From Synaphobranchus kaupii (Eukaryota; Chordata; Actinopteri; Anguilliformes; Synaphobranchidae), in contig CM056389.1 of NCBI GenBank assembly GCA_029718625.1, positions 10,526,117 through 10,590,116 on the forward strand: DNA of 64,000 nt. Reading direction: 5' to 3'. This document shows positions 23,120-37,900 of this stretch, piece by piece (the first letter of the stretch is position 1; each line of letters starts with the position of its first letter). Made by a program: the position numbers and the translations under genes. The notes under the pieces are model-generated. The model was given only the letters and a program-made list of their open reading frames with translations. It did not search any database and was not told where the DNA came from.

Positions 23120-26100
23120 CATATTATTAGTTGGGCTGCTGTAGGCAGCCCAAGTATTGTTTCTACTCATACTTCAGATTATTAGTTGGGCTGCTGTAGG
23201 CAGCCCAAGTATTGTTCCTACCCATACTTCATATTATTATTATTAGTTGGGCTGCTGTAGGCAGCCCAAGTATTGTTCCTACTCATACTTCATATTATTA
23301 GTTGGGCTGCTGTAGGCAGCACAAGTATTGTTCCTACTCATACTTCATATTATTATTATTATTATTAGTTGGGCTGCTGTAGGCAGCCCAAGTATTGTTC
23401 CTACTCATACTTCATATTATTATTAGTTGGGCTGCTGTAGGCAGCCCAAGTATTGTTCCTACTCACACTTCATATTATTATTATTAGTTGGGCTGCTGTA
23501 GGCATCCAAAGTATTGTTCCTACTCATACTTTATATTATTATTAGTTGGGCTGCTGTAGGCAGCCCAAGTATTGTTCCTACTCATACTTCATATTATTAG
23601 TTGGGCTGCTGTAGTCAAGTATTGTTCCTACTCATACTTCATATTATTAGTTGGGCTGCTGTAGGCAGCCCAAGTATTGTTCCTACTCATACTTCATATT
23701 ATTATTATTAGTTGGGCTGCAGTAGGCAGCCCAAGTATTGTTCCTACTCATACTTCATATTATTAGTTGGGCTGCTCTAGGCATCCCAAGTAGTGTTCCT
23801 ACTCATACTTTATATTATTATAATTAGTTGGGCTGCTGTAGGCAGCCCAAGTATTCTTCCTACTCATACTTCATATTATTATTATTATTAGTTGGGCTGA
23901 TGTAGGCAGCCCAAGTATTGTTCCTACTCATACTTCATATTATTATTAGTTGGGCTGCTGTATTGTTCCTACTCATACTTCATATTATTAGTTGGGCTGC
24001 TGTAGGCAGGCCATGTATTGTTCCTACTCATACTTCATATTATTATTAGTTGGGCTGATGTATTGTTCCTACTCATACTTCATATTATTAGTTGGGCTGC
24101 TGTAGGCAGCCCAAGTATTGTTCCTTCTCATACTTCATATTATTATTATTATTATTAAGTATTGTTCCTACTCATACTTCATATTATTATTAGTTGGGCT
24201 GGTGTAGGCAGCCCAAGTATTGTTCCTACTCATACTTCAGATTATTAGTTGGGCTGCTGTAGGCAGCACAAGTATTGTTCCTACCCATACTTCATATTAT
24301 AATTATTAGTTAGGCTGCTGTAGGCAGCCCAAGTATTGTTCCTACTCATACTTCATATTATTAGTTGGGCTGCTATAGGCAGCCCAAGTATTGTGCCTAC
24401 TCATACTTCATATTATTAGTTGGGCTGCTGTAGGCAGCCCAAGTATTGTTCCTACTCATACTTCATATTATTAGTTGGGCTGCTGTAGGCAGCCCAAGTA
24501 TTGTTCCTACTCATACTTCATATTATTATCAGTTGGGCTGCTGTAGGCAGTCCAAGTATTGTTCCTACTCATACTTCATATTATTAGTTGGGCTGCTGTA
24601 GGCAGCCCAAGTATTGTTCCTAGTCATACTTCATATTATTAGTTGGGCTGCTGTAGGCAGCCCAAGTATTGTTCCTACTCATACTTCATATTATTAGTTG
24701 GGCTGCTGTAGGCAGCCCAAGTATTGTTCCTACTCATACTTCATATTATTAGTTGGGCTGCTGTAGGCAGCCCAAGTATTGTTCCTACTCATACTTCAGA
24801 TTATTAGTTGGGCTGCTGTAGGCAGCCCAAGTATTGTTCCTACCCATACTTCATATTATTATTATTAGTTGGGCTGCTGTAGGCAGCCCAAGTATTGTTC
24901 CTACTCATACTTCATATTATTAGTTGGGCTGCTATAGGCAGCCCAAGTATTGTGCCTACTCATACTTCATATTATTAGTTGGGCTGCTGTAGGCAGCCCA
25001 AGTATTGTTCCTACTCATACTTCATATTATTAGTTGGGCTGCTGTAGGCAGCCCAAGTATTGTTCCTACTCATACTTCATATTATTATCAGTTGGGCTGC
25101 TGTAGGCAGTCCAAGTATTGTTCCTACTCATACTTCATATTATTAGTTGGGCTGCTGTAGGCAGCCCAAGTATTGTTCCTACTCATACTTCATATTATTA
25201 TCAGTTGGGCTGCTGTAGGCAGTCCAAGTATTGTTCCTACTCATACTTCATATTATTAGTTGGGCTACTGTAGGCAGCCCAAGTATTGTTCCTACTCATA
25301 CTTCATATTATTATCAGTTGGGCTGCTGTAGGCAGTCCAAGTATTGTTCCTACTCATACTTCATATTATTAGTTGGGCTGCTGTAGGCAGCCCAAGTATT
25401 GTTCCTAGTCATACTTCATATTATTTGTTGGGCTGCTGTAGGCAGCCCAAGTATTGTTCCTACTCATACGTCATATTATTAGTTGGGCTGCTGTAGGCAG
25501 CCCAAGTATTGTTCCTACTCATACTTCATATTATTATCAGTTGGGCTGCTGTAGGCAGTCCAAGTATTGTTCCTACTCATACTTCATATTATTAGTTGGG
25601 CTACTGTAGGCAGCCCAAGTATTGTTCCTACTCATACTTCATATTATTATTATTAGTTGGGCTGCTGTAGGCAGTCCAAGTATTGTTCCTACTCATACTT
25701 CATATTATTAGTTGGGCTGCTGTAGGCAGCCCAAGTATTGTTCCTAGTCATACTTCATATTATTAGTTGGGCTGCTGTAGGCAGCCCAAGTATTGTTCCT
25801 ACTCATACTTCATATTATTAGTTGGGCTGCTGTAGGCAGCCCAAGTATTGTTTCTACTCATACTTCAGATTATTAGTTGGGCTGCTGTAGGCAGCCCAAG
25901 TATTGTTCCTACCCATACTTCATATTATTATTATTAGTTGGGCTGCTGTAGGCAGCCCAAGTATTGTTCCTACTCATACTTCATATTATTAGTTGGGCTG
26001 CTGTAGGCAGCACAAGTATTGTTCCTACTCATACTTCATATTATTATTATTATTATTAGTTGGGCTGCTGTAGGCAGCCCAAGTATTGTTCCTACTCATA

Positions 26101-27989
26101 CTTCATATTATTATTAGTTGGGCTGCTGTAGGCAGCCCAAGTATTGTTCCTACTCACACTTCATATTATTATTATTAGTTGGGCTGCTGTAGGCATCCAA
26201 AGTATTGTTCCTACTCATACTTTATATTATTATTAGTTGGGCTGCTGTAGGCAGCCCAAGTATTGTTCCTACTCATACTTCATATTATTAGTTGGGCTGC
26301 TGTAGTCAAGTATTGTTCCTACTCATACTTCATATTATTAGTTGGGCTGCTGTAGGCAGCCCAAGTATTGTTCCTACTCATACTTCATATTATTATTATT
26401 AGTTGGGCTGCAGTAGGCAGCCCAAGTATTGTTCCTACTCATACTTCATATTATTAGTTGGGCTGCTCTAGGCATCCCAAGTAGTGTTCCTACTCATACT
26501 TTATATTATTATAATTAGTTGGGCTGCTGTAGGCAGCCCAAGTATTCTTCCTACTCATACTTCATATTATTATTATTATTAGTTGGGCTGATGTAGGCAG
26601 CCCAAGTATTGTTCCTACTCATACTTCATATTATTATTAGTTGGGCTGCTGTATTGTTCCTACTCATACTTCATATTATTAGTTGGGCTGCTGTAGGCAG
26701 CCCATGTATTGTTCCTACTCATACTTCATATTATTATTAGTTGGGCTGCTGTATTGTTCCTACTCATACTTCATATTATTAGTTGGGCTGCTGTAGGCAG
26801 CCCAAGTATTGTTCCTTCTCATACTTCATATTATTATTATTATTATTAAGTATTGTTCCTACTCATACTTCATATTATTATTAGTTGGGCTGGTGTAGGC
26901 AGCCCAAGTATTGTTCCTACTCATACTTCAGATTATTAGTTGGGCTGCTGTAGGCAGCACAAGTATTGTTCCTACCCATACTTCATATTATAATTATTAG
27001 TTAGGCTGCTGTAGGCAGCCCAAGTATTGTTCCTACTCATACTTCATATTATTAGTTGGGCTGCTATAGGCAGCCCAAGTATTGTGCCTACTCATACTTC
27101 ATATTATTAGTTGGGCTGCTGTAGGCAGCCCAAGTATTGTTCCAACTCATACTTCATATTATTAGTTGGGCTGCTGTAGGCAGCCCAAGTATTGTTCCTA
27201 CTCATACTTCATATTATTATCAGTTGGGCTGCTGTAGGCAGTCCAAGTATTGTTCCTACTCATACTTCATATTATTAGTTGGGCTGCTGTAGGCAGCCCA
27301 AGTATTGTTCCTAGTCATACTTCATATTATTAGTTGGGCTGCTGTAGGCAGCCCAAGTATTGTTCCTACTCATACTTCATATTATTAGTTGGGCTGCTGT
27401 AGGCAGCCCAAGTATTGTTCCTACTCATACTTCATATTATTAGTTGGGCTGCTGTAGGCAGCCCAAGTATTGTTCCTACTCATACTTCAGATTATTAGTT
27501 GGGCTGCTGTAGGCAGCCCAAGTATTGTTCCTACCCATACTTCATATTATTATTATTAGTTGGGCTGCTGTAGGCAGCCCAAGTATTGTTCCTACTCATA
27601 CTTCATATTATTAGTTGGGCTGCTGTAGGCAGCACAAGTATTGTTCCTACTCATACTTCATATTATTATTATTATTATTAGTTGGGCTGCTGTAGGCAGC
27701 CCAAGTATTGTTCCTACTCACACTTCATATTATTATTATTAGTTGGGCTGCTGTAGGCATCCAAAGTATTGTTCCTACTCATACTTTATATTATTATTAG
27801 TTGGGCTGCTGTAGGCAGCCCAAGTATTGTTCCTATTCATACTTCATATTATTAGTTGGGCTGCTGTAGTCAAGTATTGTTCCTACTCATACTTCATATT
27901 ATTAGTTGGGCTGCTGTAGGCAGCCCAAGTATTGTTCCTACTCATACTTCATGTTATTATTATTAGTTGGGCTGCAGTAGGCAGCCCAA
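23120..27989 (+). repeat. Segmental duplication D1, right copy
   Basis: This is the partner of 8481-13350. It carries two private changes, CCAACT at 27142 and CCTATTC at 27832, absent from the left copy. Both recur 3,153 bp further on, at 30295 and 30985, which dates the 3,153-bp tandem duplication after these mutations. Confidence 0.82.
23131..25821 (+). repeat. 2,691-bp higher-order repeat, copy 3
   Basis: It matches 8492-11182 at +14,639 at all landmarks checked (GTTTCTAC 8520 to 23159; CTAGTCAT 9982 to 24621; next GTTTCTAC 11211 to 25850). It lacks the private changes of copy 2, so either those arose after the duplication or conversion has removed them here. Confidence 0.85.
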
Positions 27990-28021
27990 GTATTGTGCCT
28001 ACTCATACTTCATATTATTAG
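24868..28021 (+). repeat. 3,153-bp tandem duplication, left unit
   Basis: Landmarks repeat at +3,153: GCTATAG 24932 to 28085, GTTTCTAC 25850 to 29003, CCAACT 27142 to 30295, CCTATTC 27832 to 30985, GTAGTCAAG 27866 to 31019. The unit ends in the chimeric monomer at 27967-28021. The left edge is uncertain by about one monomer. Confidence 0.82.
27967..28021 (+). repeat. Chimeric junction monomer (GCTGCAG front, GTGCC back)
   Basis: This 55-bp monomer joins the GCTGCAG loop marker to the GTGCC centre marker. Elsewhere GCTGCAG goes with GTTCC, and GTGCC usually goes with GCTATAG or with a plain GCTGCTG front. It sits exactly at the boundary between the two 3,153-bp units and at the breakpoint of two larger duplications, so it is probably the product of an exchange within a monomer. 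Confidence 0.7.
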
Positions 28022-31000
28022 TTGGGCTGCTGTAGGCAGCCCAAGTATTGTTCCTACTCATACTTCATATTATTAGTTGGGCTGCTATAGGCAGCCCAAG
28101 TATTGTGCCTACTCATACTTCATATTATTAGTTGGGCTGCTGTAGGCAGCCCAAGTATTGTTCCTACTCATACTTCATATTATTAGTTGGGCTGCTGTAG
28201 GCAGCCCAAGTATTGTTCCTACTCATACTTCATATTATTATCAGTTGGGCTGCTGTAGGCAGTCCAAGTATTGTTCCTACTCATACTTCATATTATTAGT
28301 TGGGCTGCTGTAGGCAGCCCAAGTATTGTTCCTACTCATACTTCATATTATTATCAGTTGGGCTGCTGTAGGCAGTCCAAGTATTGTTCCTACTCATACT
28401 TCATATTATTAGTTGGGCTACTGTAGGCAGCCCAAGTATTGTTCCTACTCATACTTCATATTATTATCAGTTGGGCTGCTGTAGGCAGTCCAAGTATTGT
28501 TCCTACTCATACTTCATATTATTAGTTGGGCTGCTGTAGGCAGCCCAAGTATTGTTCCTAGTCATACTTCATATTATTTGTTGGGCTGCTGTAGGCAGCC
28601 CAAGTATTGTTCCTACTCATACGTCATATTATTAGTTGGGCTGCTGTAGGCAGCCCAAGTATTGTTCCTACTCATACTTCATATTATTATCAGTTGGGCT
28701 GCTGTAGGCAGTCCAAGTATTGTTCCTACTCATACTTCATATTATTAGTTGGGCTACTGTAGGCAGCCCAAGTATTGTTCCTACTCATACTTCATATTAT
28801 TATTATTAGTTGGGCTGCTGTAGGCAGTCCAAGTATTGTTCCTACTCATACTTCATATTATTAGTTGGGCTGCTGTAGGCAGCCCAAGTATTGTTCCTAG
28901 TCATACTTCATATTATTAGTTGGGCTGCTGTAGGCAGCCCAAGTATTGTTCCTACTCATACTTCATATTATTAGTTGGGCTGCTGTAGGCAGCCCAAGTA
29001 TTGTTTCTACTCATACTTCAGATTATTAGTTGGGCTGCTGTAGGCAGCCCAAGTATTGTTCCTACCCATACTTCATATTATTATTATTAGTTGGGCTGCT
29101 GTAGGCAGCCCAAGTATTGTTCCTACTCATACTTCATATTATTAGTTGGGCTGCTGTAGGCAGCACAAGTATTGTTCCTACTCATACTTCATATTATTAT
29201 TATTATTATTAGTTGGGCTGCTGTAGGCAGCCCAAGTATTGTTCCTACTCATACTTCATATTATTATTAGTTGGGCTGCTGTAGGCAGCCCAAGTATTGT
29301 TCCTACTCACACTTCATATTATTATTATTAGTTGGGCTGCTGTAGGCATCCAAAGTATTGTTCCTACTCATACTTTATATTATTATTAGTTGGGCTGCTG
29401 TAGGCAGCCCAAGTATTGTTCCTACTCATACTTCATATTATTAGTTGGGCTGCTGTAGTCAAGTATTGTTCCTACTCATACTTCATATTATTAGTTGGGC
29501 TGCTGTAGGCAGCCCAAGTATTGTTCCTACTCATACTTCATATTATTATTATTAGTTGGGCTGCAGTAGGCAGCCCAAGTATTGTTCCTACTCATACTTC
29601 ATATTATTAGTTGGGCTGCTCTAGGCATCCCAAGTAGTGTTCCTACTCATACTTTATATTATTATAATTAGTTGGGCTGCTGTAGGCAGCCCAAGTATTC
29701 TTCCTACTCATACTTCATATTATTATTATTATTAGTTGGGCTGATGTAGGCAGCCCAAGTATTGTTCCTACTCATACTTCATATTATTATTAGTTGGGCT
29801 GCTGTATTGTTCCTACTCATACTTCATATTATTAGTTGGGCTGCTGTAGGCAGCCCATGTATTGTTCCTACTCATACTTCATATTATTATTAGTTGGGCT
29901 GCTGTATTGTTCCTACTCATACTTCATATTATTAGTTGGGCTGCTGTAGGCAGCCCAAGTATTGTTCCTTCTCATACTTCATATTATTATTATTATTATT
30001 AAGTATTGTTCCTACTCATACTTCATATTATTATTAGTTGGGCTGGTGTAGGCAGCCCAAGTATTGTTCCTACTCATACTTCAGATTATTAGTTGGGCTG
30101 CTGTAGGCAGCACAAGTATTGTTCCTACCCATACTTCATATTATAATTATTAGTTAGGCTGCTGTAGGCAGCCCAAGTATTGTTCCTACTCATACTTCAT
30201 ATTATTAGTTGGGCTGCTATAGGCAGCCCAAGTATTGTGCCTACTCATACTTCATATTATTAGTTGGGCTGCTGTAGGCAGCCCAAGTATTGTTCCAACT
30301 CATACTTCATATTATTAGTTGGGCTGCTGTAGGCAGCCCAAGTATTGTTCCTACTCATACTTCATATTATTATCAGTTGGGCTGCTGTAGGCAGTCCAAG
30401 TATTGTTCCTACTCATACTTCATATTATTAGTTGGGCTGCTGTAGGCAGCCCAAGTATTGTTCCTAGTCATACTTCATATTATTAGTTGGGCTGCTGTAG
30501 GCAGCCCAAGTATTGTTCCTACTCATACTTCATATTATTAGTTGGGCTGCTGTAGGCAGCCCAAGTATTGTTCCTACTCATACTTCATATTATTAGTTGG
30601 GCTGCTGTAGGCAGCCCAAGTATTGTTCCTACTCATACTTCAGATTATTAGTTGGGCTGCTGTAGGCAGCCCAAGTATTGTTCCTACCCATACTTCATAT
30701 TATTATTATTAGTTGGGCTGCTGTAGGCAGCCCAAGTATTGTTCCTACTCATACTTCATATTATTAGTTGGGCTGCTGTAGGCAGCACAAGTATTGTTCC
30801 TACTCATACTTCATATTATTATTATTATTATTAGTTGGGCTGCTGTAGGCAGCCCAAGTATTGTTCCTACTCACACTTCATATTATTATTATTAGTTGGG
30901 CTGCTGTAGGCATCCAAAGTATTGTTCCTACTCATACTTTATATTATTATTAGTTGGGCTGCTGTAGGCAGCCCAAGTATTGTTCCTATTCATACTTCAT

Positions 31001-31174
31001 ATTATTAGTTGGGCTGCTGTAGTCAAGTATTGTTCCTACTCATACTTCATATTATTAGTTGGGCTGCTGTAGGCAGCCCAAGTATTGTTCCTACTCATAC
31101 TTCATGTTATTATTATTAGTTGGGCTGCAGTAGGCAGCCCAAGTATTGTTCCTACTCATACTTCATATTATTAG
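28022..31174 (+). repeat. 3,153-bp tandem duplication, right unit
   Basis: Second copy of 24868-28021, sharing its private mutations. Beyond the GCTGCAG monomer near 31125 the sequence continues with GCTCTAGGCATCCC, as at 13382 in the older copy, where the left unit instead joins the chimeric monomer. This right unit is also the start of the +17,792 duplication from 10230. Confidence 0.82.
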
Positions 31175-31943
31175 TTGGGCTGCTCTAGGCATCCCAAGTA
31201 TTGTTCCTACTCATACTTTATATTATTATAATTAGTTGGGCTGCTGTAGGCAGCCCAAGTATTGTTCCTACTCATACTTCATATTATTATTATTATTATT
31301 AGTTGGGCTGCTGTAGGCAGCCCAAGTATTGTTCCTACTCATACTTCATATTATTATTATTAGTTGGGCTGCTGTAGGCATCCCAAGTATTGTACCTACT
31401 CATACTTTATATTATTATTATTACTTGGGCTGCTGTAGGCATCCCAAGTATTGGTCCTACTCATACTTTATATTATTATTAGTTGGGCTGCTGTAGGCAG
31501 CCCAAGTATTGTTCCTACTCATACTTCAGATTATTAGTTGGGCTGCTGTAGGCAGCCCAAGTATTGTGCCTACTCATACTTCATATTATTAGTTGGGCTG
31601 CTGTAGGCAGCCCAAATATTGTTCCTACTTATACTTCATATTATTATTATTATTAGTTGGGCTGATGTAGGCAGCCCAAGTATTGTTCCTACTCATACTT
31701 CATATTATTATTATTAGTTGGGCTGCTGTAGGCAGCCCAAGTATTGTTCCTACTCACACTTCATATTATTAGTTGGGCTGCTGTAGGCAGCCCAAGTATT
31801 GTTCCTACTCATACTTCATATTATTATTAGTTGGGCTGCTGTAGGCAGCCCATGTATTGTTCCTACTCATACTTCATATTATTATTAGTTGGGCTGCTGT
31901 ATTGTTCCTACTCATACTTCATATTATTAGTTGGGCTGCTGTA

Positions 31944-34900
31944 GGCAGCCCATGTATTGTTCCTACTCATACTTCATATTATTATTAGTTGGGCTGCTGT
32001 ATTGTTCCTACTCATACTTCATATTATTAGTTGGGCTGCTGTAGGCAGCCCAAGTATTGTTCCTTCTCATACTTCATATTATTATTATTATTATTAAGTA
32101 TTGTTCCTACTCATACTTCATATTATTATTAGTTGGGCTGGTGTAGGCAGCCCAAGTATTGTTCCTACTCATACTTCAGATTATTAGTTGGGCTGCTGTA
32201 GGCAGCACAAGTATTGTTCCTACCCATATTTCATATTATTATTATTAGTTGGGCTGCTGTAGGCAGCCCAAGTATTGTTCCTACTCATACTTCATATTAT
32301 TAGTTGGGCTGCTATAGGCAGCCCAAGTATTGTGCCTACTCATACTTCATATTATTAGTTGGGCTGCTGTAGGCAGCCCAAGTATTGTTCCTACTCATAC
32401 TTCATATTATTAGTTGGGCTGCTGTAGGCAGCCCAAGTATTGTTCCTACTCATACTTCATATTATTATCAGTTGGGCTGCTGTAGGCAGTCCAAGTATTG
32501 TTCCTACTCATACTTCATATTATTAGTTGGGCTGCTGTAGGCAGCCCAAGTATTGTTCCTAGTCATACTTCATATTATTAGTTGGGCTGCTGTAGGCAGC
32601 CCAAGTATTGTTCCTACTCATACTTCATATTATTAGTTGGGCTGCTGTAGGCAGCCCAAGTATTGTTCCTACTCATACTTCATATTATTAGTTGGGCTGC
32701 TGTAGGCAGCCCAAGTATTGTTCCTACTCATACTTCAGATTATTAGTTGGGCTGCTGTAGGCAGCCCAAGTATTGTTCCTACCCATACTTCATATTATTA
32801 TTATTAGTTGGGCTGCTGTAGGCAGCCCAAGTATTGTTCCTACTCATACTTCATATTATTAGTTGGGCTGCTGTAGGCAGCACAAGTATTGTTCCTACTC
32901 ATACTTCATATTATTATTATTATTATTAGTTGGGCTGCTGTAGGCAGCCCAAGTATTGTTCCTACTCATACTTCATATTATTATTAGTTGGGCTGCTGTA
33001 GGCAGCCCAAGTATTGTTCCTACTCACACTTCATATTATTATTATTAGTTGGGCTGCTGTAGGCATCCAAAGTATTGTTCCTACTCATACTTTATATTAT
33101 TATTAGTTGGGCTGCTGTAGGCAGCCCAAGTATTGTTCCTACTCATACTTCATATTATTAGTTGGGCTGCTGTAGTCAAGTATTGTTCCTACTCATACTT
33201 CATATTATTAGTTGGGCTGCTGTAGGCAAGTATTGTTCCTACTCATACTTCATATTATTATTATTATTAGTTGGGCTGATGTAGGCAGCCCAAGTATTGT
33301 TCCTACTCATACTTCATATTATTATTATTAGTTGGGCTGCTGTAGGCAGCCCAAGTATTGTTCCTACTCACACTTCATATTATTAGTTGGGCTGCTGTAG
33401 GCAGCCCAAGTATTGTTCCTACTCATACTTCAGATTATTAGTTGGGCTGCTGTAGGCAGCCCAAGTATTGTTCCTACCCATACTTCATATTATTATTATT
33501 AGTTGGGCTGCTGTAGGCAGCCCAAGTATTGTTCCTACTCATACTTCATATTATTAGTTGGGCTGCTGTAGGCAGCACAAGTATTGTTCCTACTCATACT
33601 TCATATTATTATTATTATTATTAGTTGGGCTGCTGTAGGCAGCCCAAGTATTGTTCCTACTCACACTTCATATTATTATTATTAGTTGGGCTGCTGTAGG
33701 CATCCAAAGTATTGTTCCTACTCATACTTTATATTATTATTAGTTGGGCTGCTGTAGGCAGCCCAAGTATTGTTCCTACTCATACTTCATATTATTAGTT
33801 GGGCTGCTGTAGTCAAGTATTGTTCCTACTCATACTTCATATTATTAGTTGGGCTGCTGTAGGCAGCCCAAGTATTGTTCCTACTCATACTTCATGTTAT
33901 TATTATTAGTTGGGCTGCAGTAGGCAGCCCAAGTATTGTTCCTACTCATACTTCATATTATTAGTTGGGCTGCTCTAGGCATCCCAAGTATTGTTCCTAC
34001 TCATACTTTATATTATTATAATTAGTTGGGCTGCTGTAGGCAGCCCAAGTATTGTTCCTACTCATACTTCATATTATTATTATTATTATTAGTTGGGCTG
34101 CTGTAGGCAGCCCAAGTATTGTTCCTACTCATACTTCATATTATTATTATTAGTTGGGCTGCTGTAGGCATCCCAAGTATTGTACCTACTCATACTTTAT
34201 ATTATTATTATTACTTGGGCTGCTGTAGGCATCCCAAGTATTGGTCCTACTCATACTTTATATTATTATTAGTTGGGCTGCTGTAGGCAGCCCAAGTATT
34301 GTTCCTACTCATACTTCAGATTATTAGTTGGGCTGCTGTAGGCAGCCCAAGTATTGTGCCTACTCATACTTCATATTATTAGTTGGGCTGCTGTAGGCAG
34401 CCCAAATATTGTTCCTACTTATACTTCATATTATTATTATTATTAGTTGGGCTGATGTAGGCAGCCCAAGTATTGTTCCTACTCATACTTCATATTATTA
34501 TTATTAGTTGGGCTGCTGTAGGCAGCCCAAGTATTGTTCCTACTCACACTTCATATTATTAGTTGGGCTGCTGTAGGCAGCCCAAGTATTGTTCCTACTC
34601 ATACTTCATATTATTATTAGTTGGGCTGCTGTAGGCAGCCCATGTATTGTTCCTACTCATACTTCATATTATTATTAGTTGGGCTGCTGTATTGTTCCTA
34701 CTCATACTTCATATTATTAGTTGGGCTGCTGTAGGCAGCCCATGTATTGTTCCTACTCATACTTCATATTATTATTAGTTGGGCTGCTGTATTGTTCCTA
34801 CTCATACTTCATATTATTAGTTGGGCTGCTGTAGGCAGCCCAAGTATTGTTCCTTCTCATACTTCATATTATTATTATTATAATTAAGTATTGTTCCTAC

Positions 34901-37900
34901 TCATACTTCATATTATTATTAGTTGGGCTGGTGTAGGCAGCCCAAGTATTGTTCCTACTCATACTTCAGATTATTAGTTGGGCTGCTGTAGGCAGCACAA
35001 GTATTGTTCCTACCCATATTTCATATTATTATTATTAGTTGGGCTGCTGTAGGCAGCCCAAGTATTGTTCCTACTCATACTTCATATTATTATCAGTTGG
35101 GCTGCTGTAGGCAGTCCAAGTATTGTTCCTACTCATACTTCATATTATTAGTTGGGCTGCTGTAGGCAGCCCAAGTATTGTTCCTAGTCATACTTCATAT
35201 TATTAGTTGGGCTGCTGTAGGCAGCCCAAGTATTGTTCCTTCTCATACTTCATATTATTATTATTATTATTAAGTATTGTTCCTACTCATACTTCATATT
35301 ATTATTAGTTGGGCTGGTGTAGGCAGCCCAAGTATTGTTCCTACTCATACTTCAGATTATTAGTTGGGCTGCTGTAGGCAGCACAAGTATTGTTCCTACC
35401 CATATTTCATATTATTATTATTAGTTGGGCTGCTGTAGGCAGCCCAAGTATTGTTCCTACTCATACTTCATATTATTAGTTGGGCTGCTGTAGGCAGCCC
35501 AAGTATTGTTCCTACTCATACTTCATATTATTATCAGTTGGGCTGCTGTAGGCAGTCCAAGTATTGTTCCTACTCATACTTCATATTATTAGTTGGGCTG
35601 CTGTAGGCAGCCCAAGTATTGTTCCTAGTCATACTTCATATTATTAGTTGGGCTGCTGTAGGCAGCCCAAGTATTGTTCCTACTCATACTTCATATTATT
35701 AGTTGGGCTGCTGTAGGCAGCCCAAGTATTGTTCCTACTCATACTTCATATTATTAGTTGGGCTGCTGTAGGCAGCCCAAGTATTGTTCCTACTCATACT
35801 TCATATTATTAGTTGGGCTGCTGTAGGCAGCACAAGTATTGTTCCTACTCATACTTCATATTATTATTATTATTATTAGTTGGGCTGCTGTAGGCAGCCC
35901 AAGTATTGTTCCTACTCATACTTCATATTATTATTAGTTGGGCTGCTGTAGGCAGCCCAAGTATTGTTCCTACTCACACTTCATATTATTATTATTAGTT
36001 GGGCTGCTGTAGGCATCCAAAGTATTGTTCCTACTCATACTTTATATTATTACTAGTTGGGCTGCTGTAGGCAGCCCAAGTATTGTTCCTACTCATACTT
36101 CATATTATTAGTTGGGCTGCTGTAGTCAAGTATTGTTCCTACTCATACTTCATATTATTAGTTGGGCTGCTGTAGGCAAGTATTGTTCCTACTCATACTT
36201 CATATTATTATTATTATTAGTTGGGCTGATGTAGGCAGCCCAAGTATTGTTCCTACTCATACTTCATATTATTATTATTAGTTGGGCTGCTGTAGGCAGC
36301 CCAAGTATTGTTCCTACTCACACTTCATATTATTAGTTGGGCTGCTGTAGGCAGCCCAAGTATTGTTCCTACTCATACTTCATATTATTATTAGTTGGGC
36401 TGCTGTAGGCAGCCCATGTATTGTTCCTACTCATACTTCATATTATTATTAGTTGGGCTGCTGTATTGTTCCTACTCATACTTCATATTATTAGTTGGGC
36501 TGCTGTAGGCAGCCCAAGTATTGTTCCTTCTCATACTTCATATTATTATTATTATTATTAAGTATTGTTCCTACTCATACTTCATATTATTATTAGTTGG
36601 GCTGGTGTAGGCAGCCCAAGTATTGTTCCTACTCATACTTCAGATTATTAGTTGGGCTGCTGTAGGCAGCCCAAGTATTGTTCCTACCCATACTTCATAT
36701 TATTATTATTAGTTGGGCTGCTGTAGGCAGCCCAAGTATTGTTCCTACTCATACTTCATATTATTAGTTGGGCTGCTATAGGCAGCCCAAGTATTGTGCC
36801 TACTCATACTTCATATTATTAGTTGGGCTGCTGTAGGCAGCCCAAGTATTGTTCCTACTCATACTTCATATTATTAGTTGGGCTGCTGTAGGCAGCCCAA
36901 GTATTGTTCCTACTCATACTTCATATTATTATCAGTTGGGCTGCTGTAGGCAGTCCAAGTATTGTTCCTACTCATACTTCATATTATTAGTTGGGCTGCT
37001 GTAGGCAGCCCAAGTATTGTTCCTACTCATACTTCATATTATTAGTTGGGCTGCTGTAGGCAGCCCAAGTATTGTTCCTACTCATACTTCATATTATTAT
37101 CAGTTGGGCTGCTGTAGGCAGTCCAAGTATTGTTCCTACTCATACTTCATATTATTAGTTGGGCAACTGTAGGCAGCCCAAGTATTGTTCCTACTCATAC
37201 TTCATATTATTATCAGTTGGGCTGCTGTAGGCAGTCCAAGTATTGTTCCTACTCATACTTCATATTATTAGTTGGGCTGCTGTAGGCAGCCCAAGTATTG
37301 TTCCTAGTCATACTTCATATTATTTGTTGGGCTGCTGTAGGCAGCCCAAGTATTGTTCCTACTCATACTTCATATTATTAGTTGGGCTGCTGTAGGCAGC
37401 CCAAGTATTGTTCCTACTCATACTTCATATTATTATCAGTTGGGCTGCTGTAGGCAGTCCAAGTATTGTTCCTACTCATACTTCATATTATTAGTTGGGC
37501 TACTGTAGGCAGCCCAAGTATTGTTCCTACTCATACTTCATATTATTATTATTAGTTGGGCTGCTGTAGGCAGACCAAGTATTGTTCCTACTCATACTTC
37601 ATATTATTAGTTGGGCTGCTGTAGGCAGCCCAAGTATTGTTCCTAGTCATACTTCATATTATTAGTTGGGCTGCTGTAGGCAGCCCAAGTATTGTTCCTA
37701 CTCATACTTCATATTATTAGTTGGGCTGCTGTAGGCAGCCCAAGTATTGTTCCTACTCATACTTCATATTATTATTATTAGTTGGGCTGCAGTAGGCAGC
37801 CCAAGTATTGTTCCTACTCATACTTCATATTATTAGTTGGGCTGCTCTAGGCATCCCAAGTATTGTTCCTACTCATACTTTATATTATTATTATTAGTTG

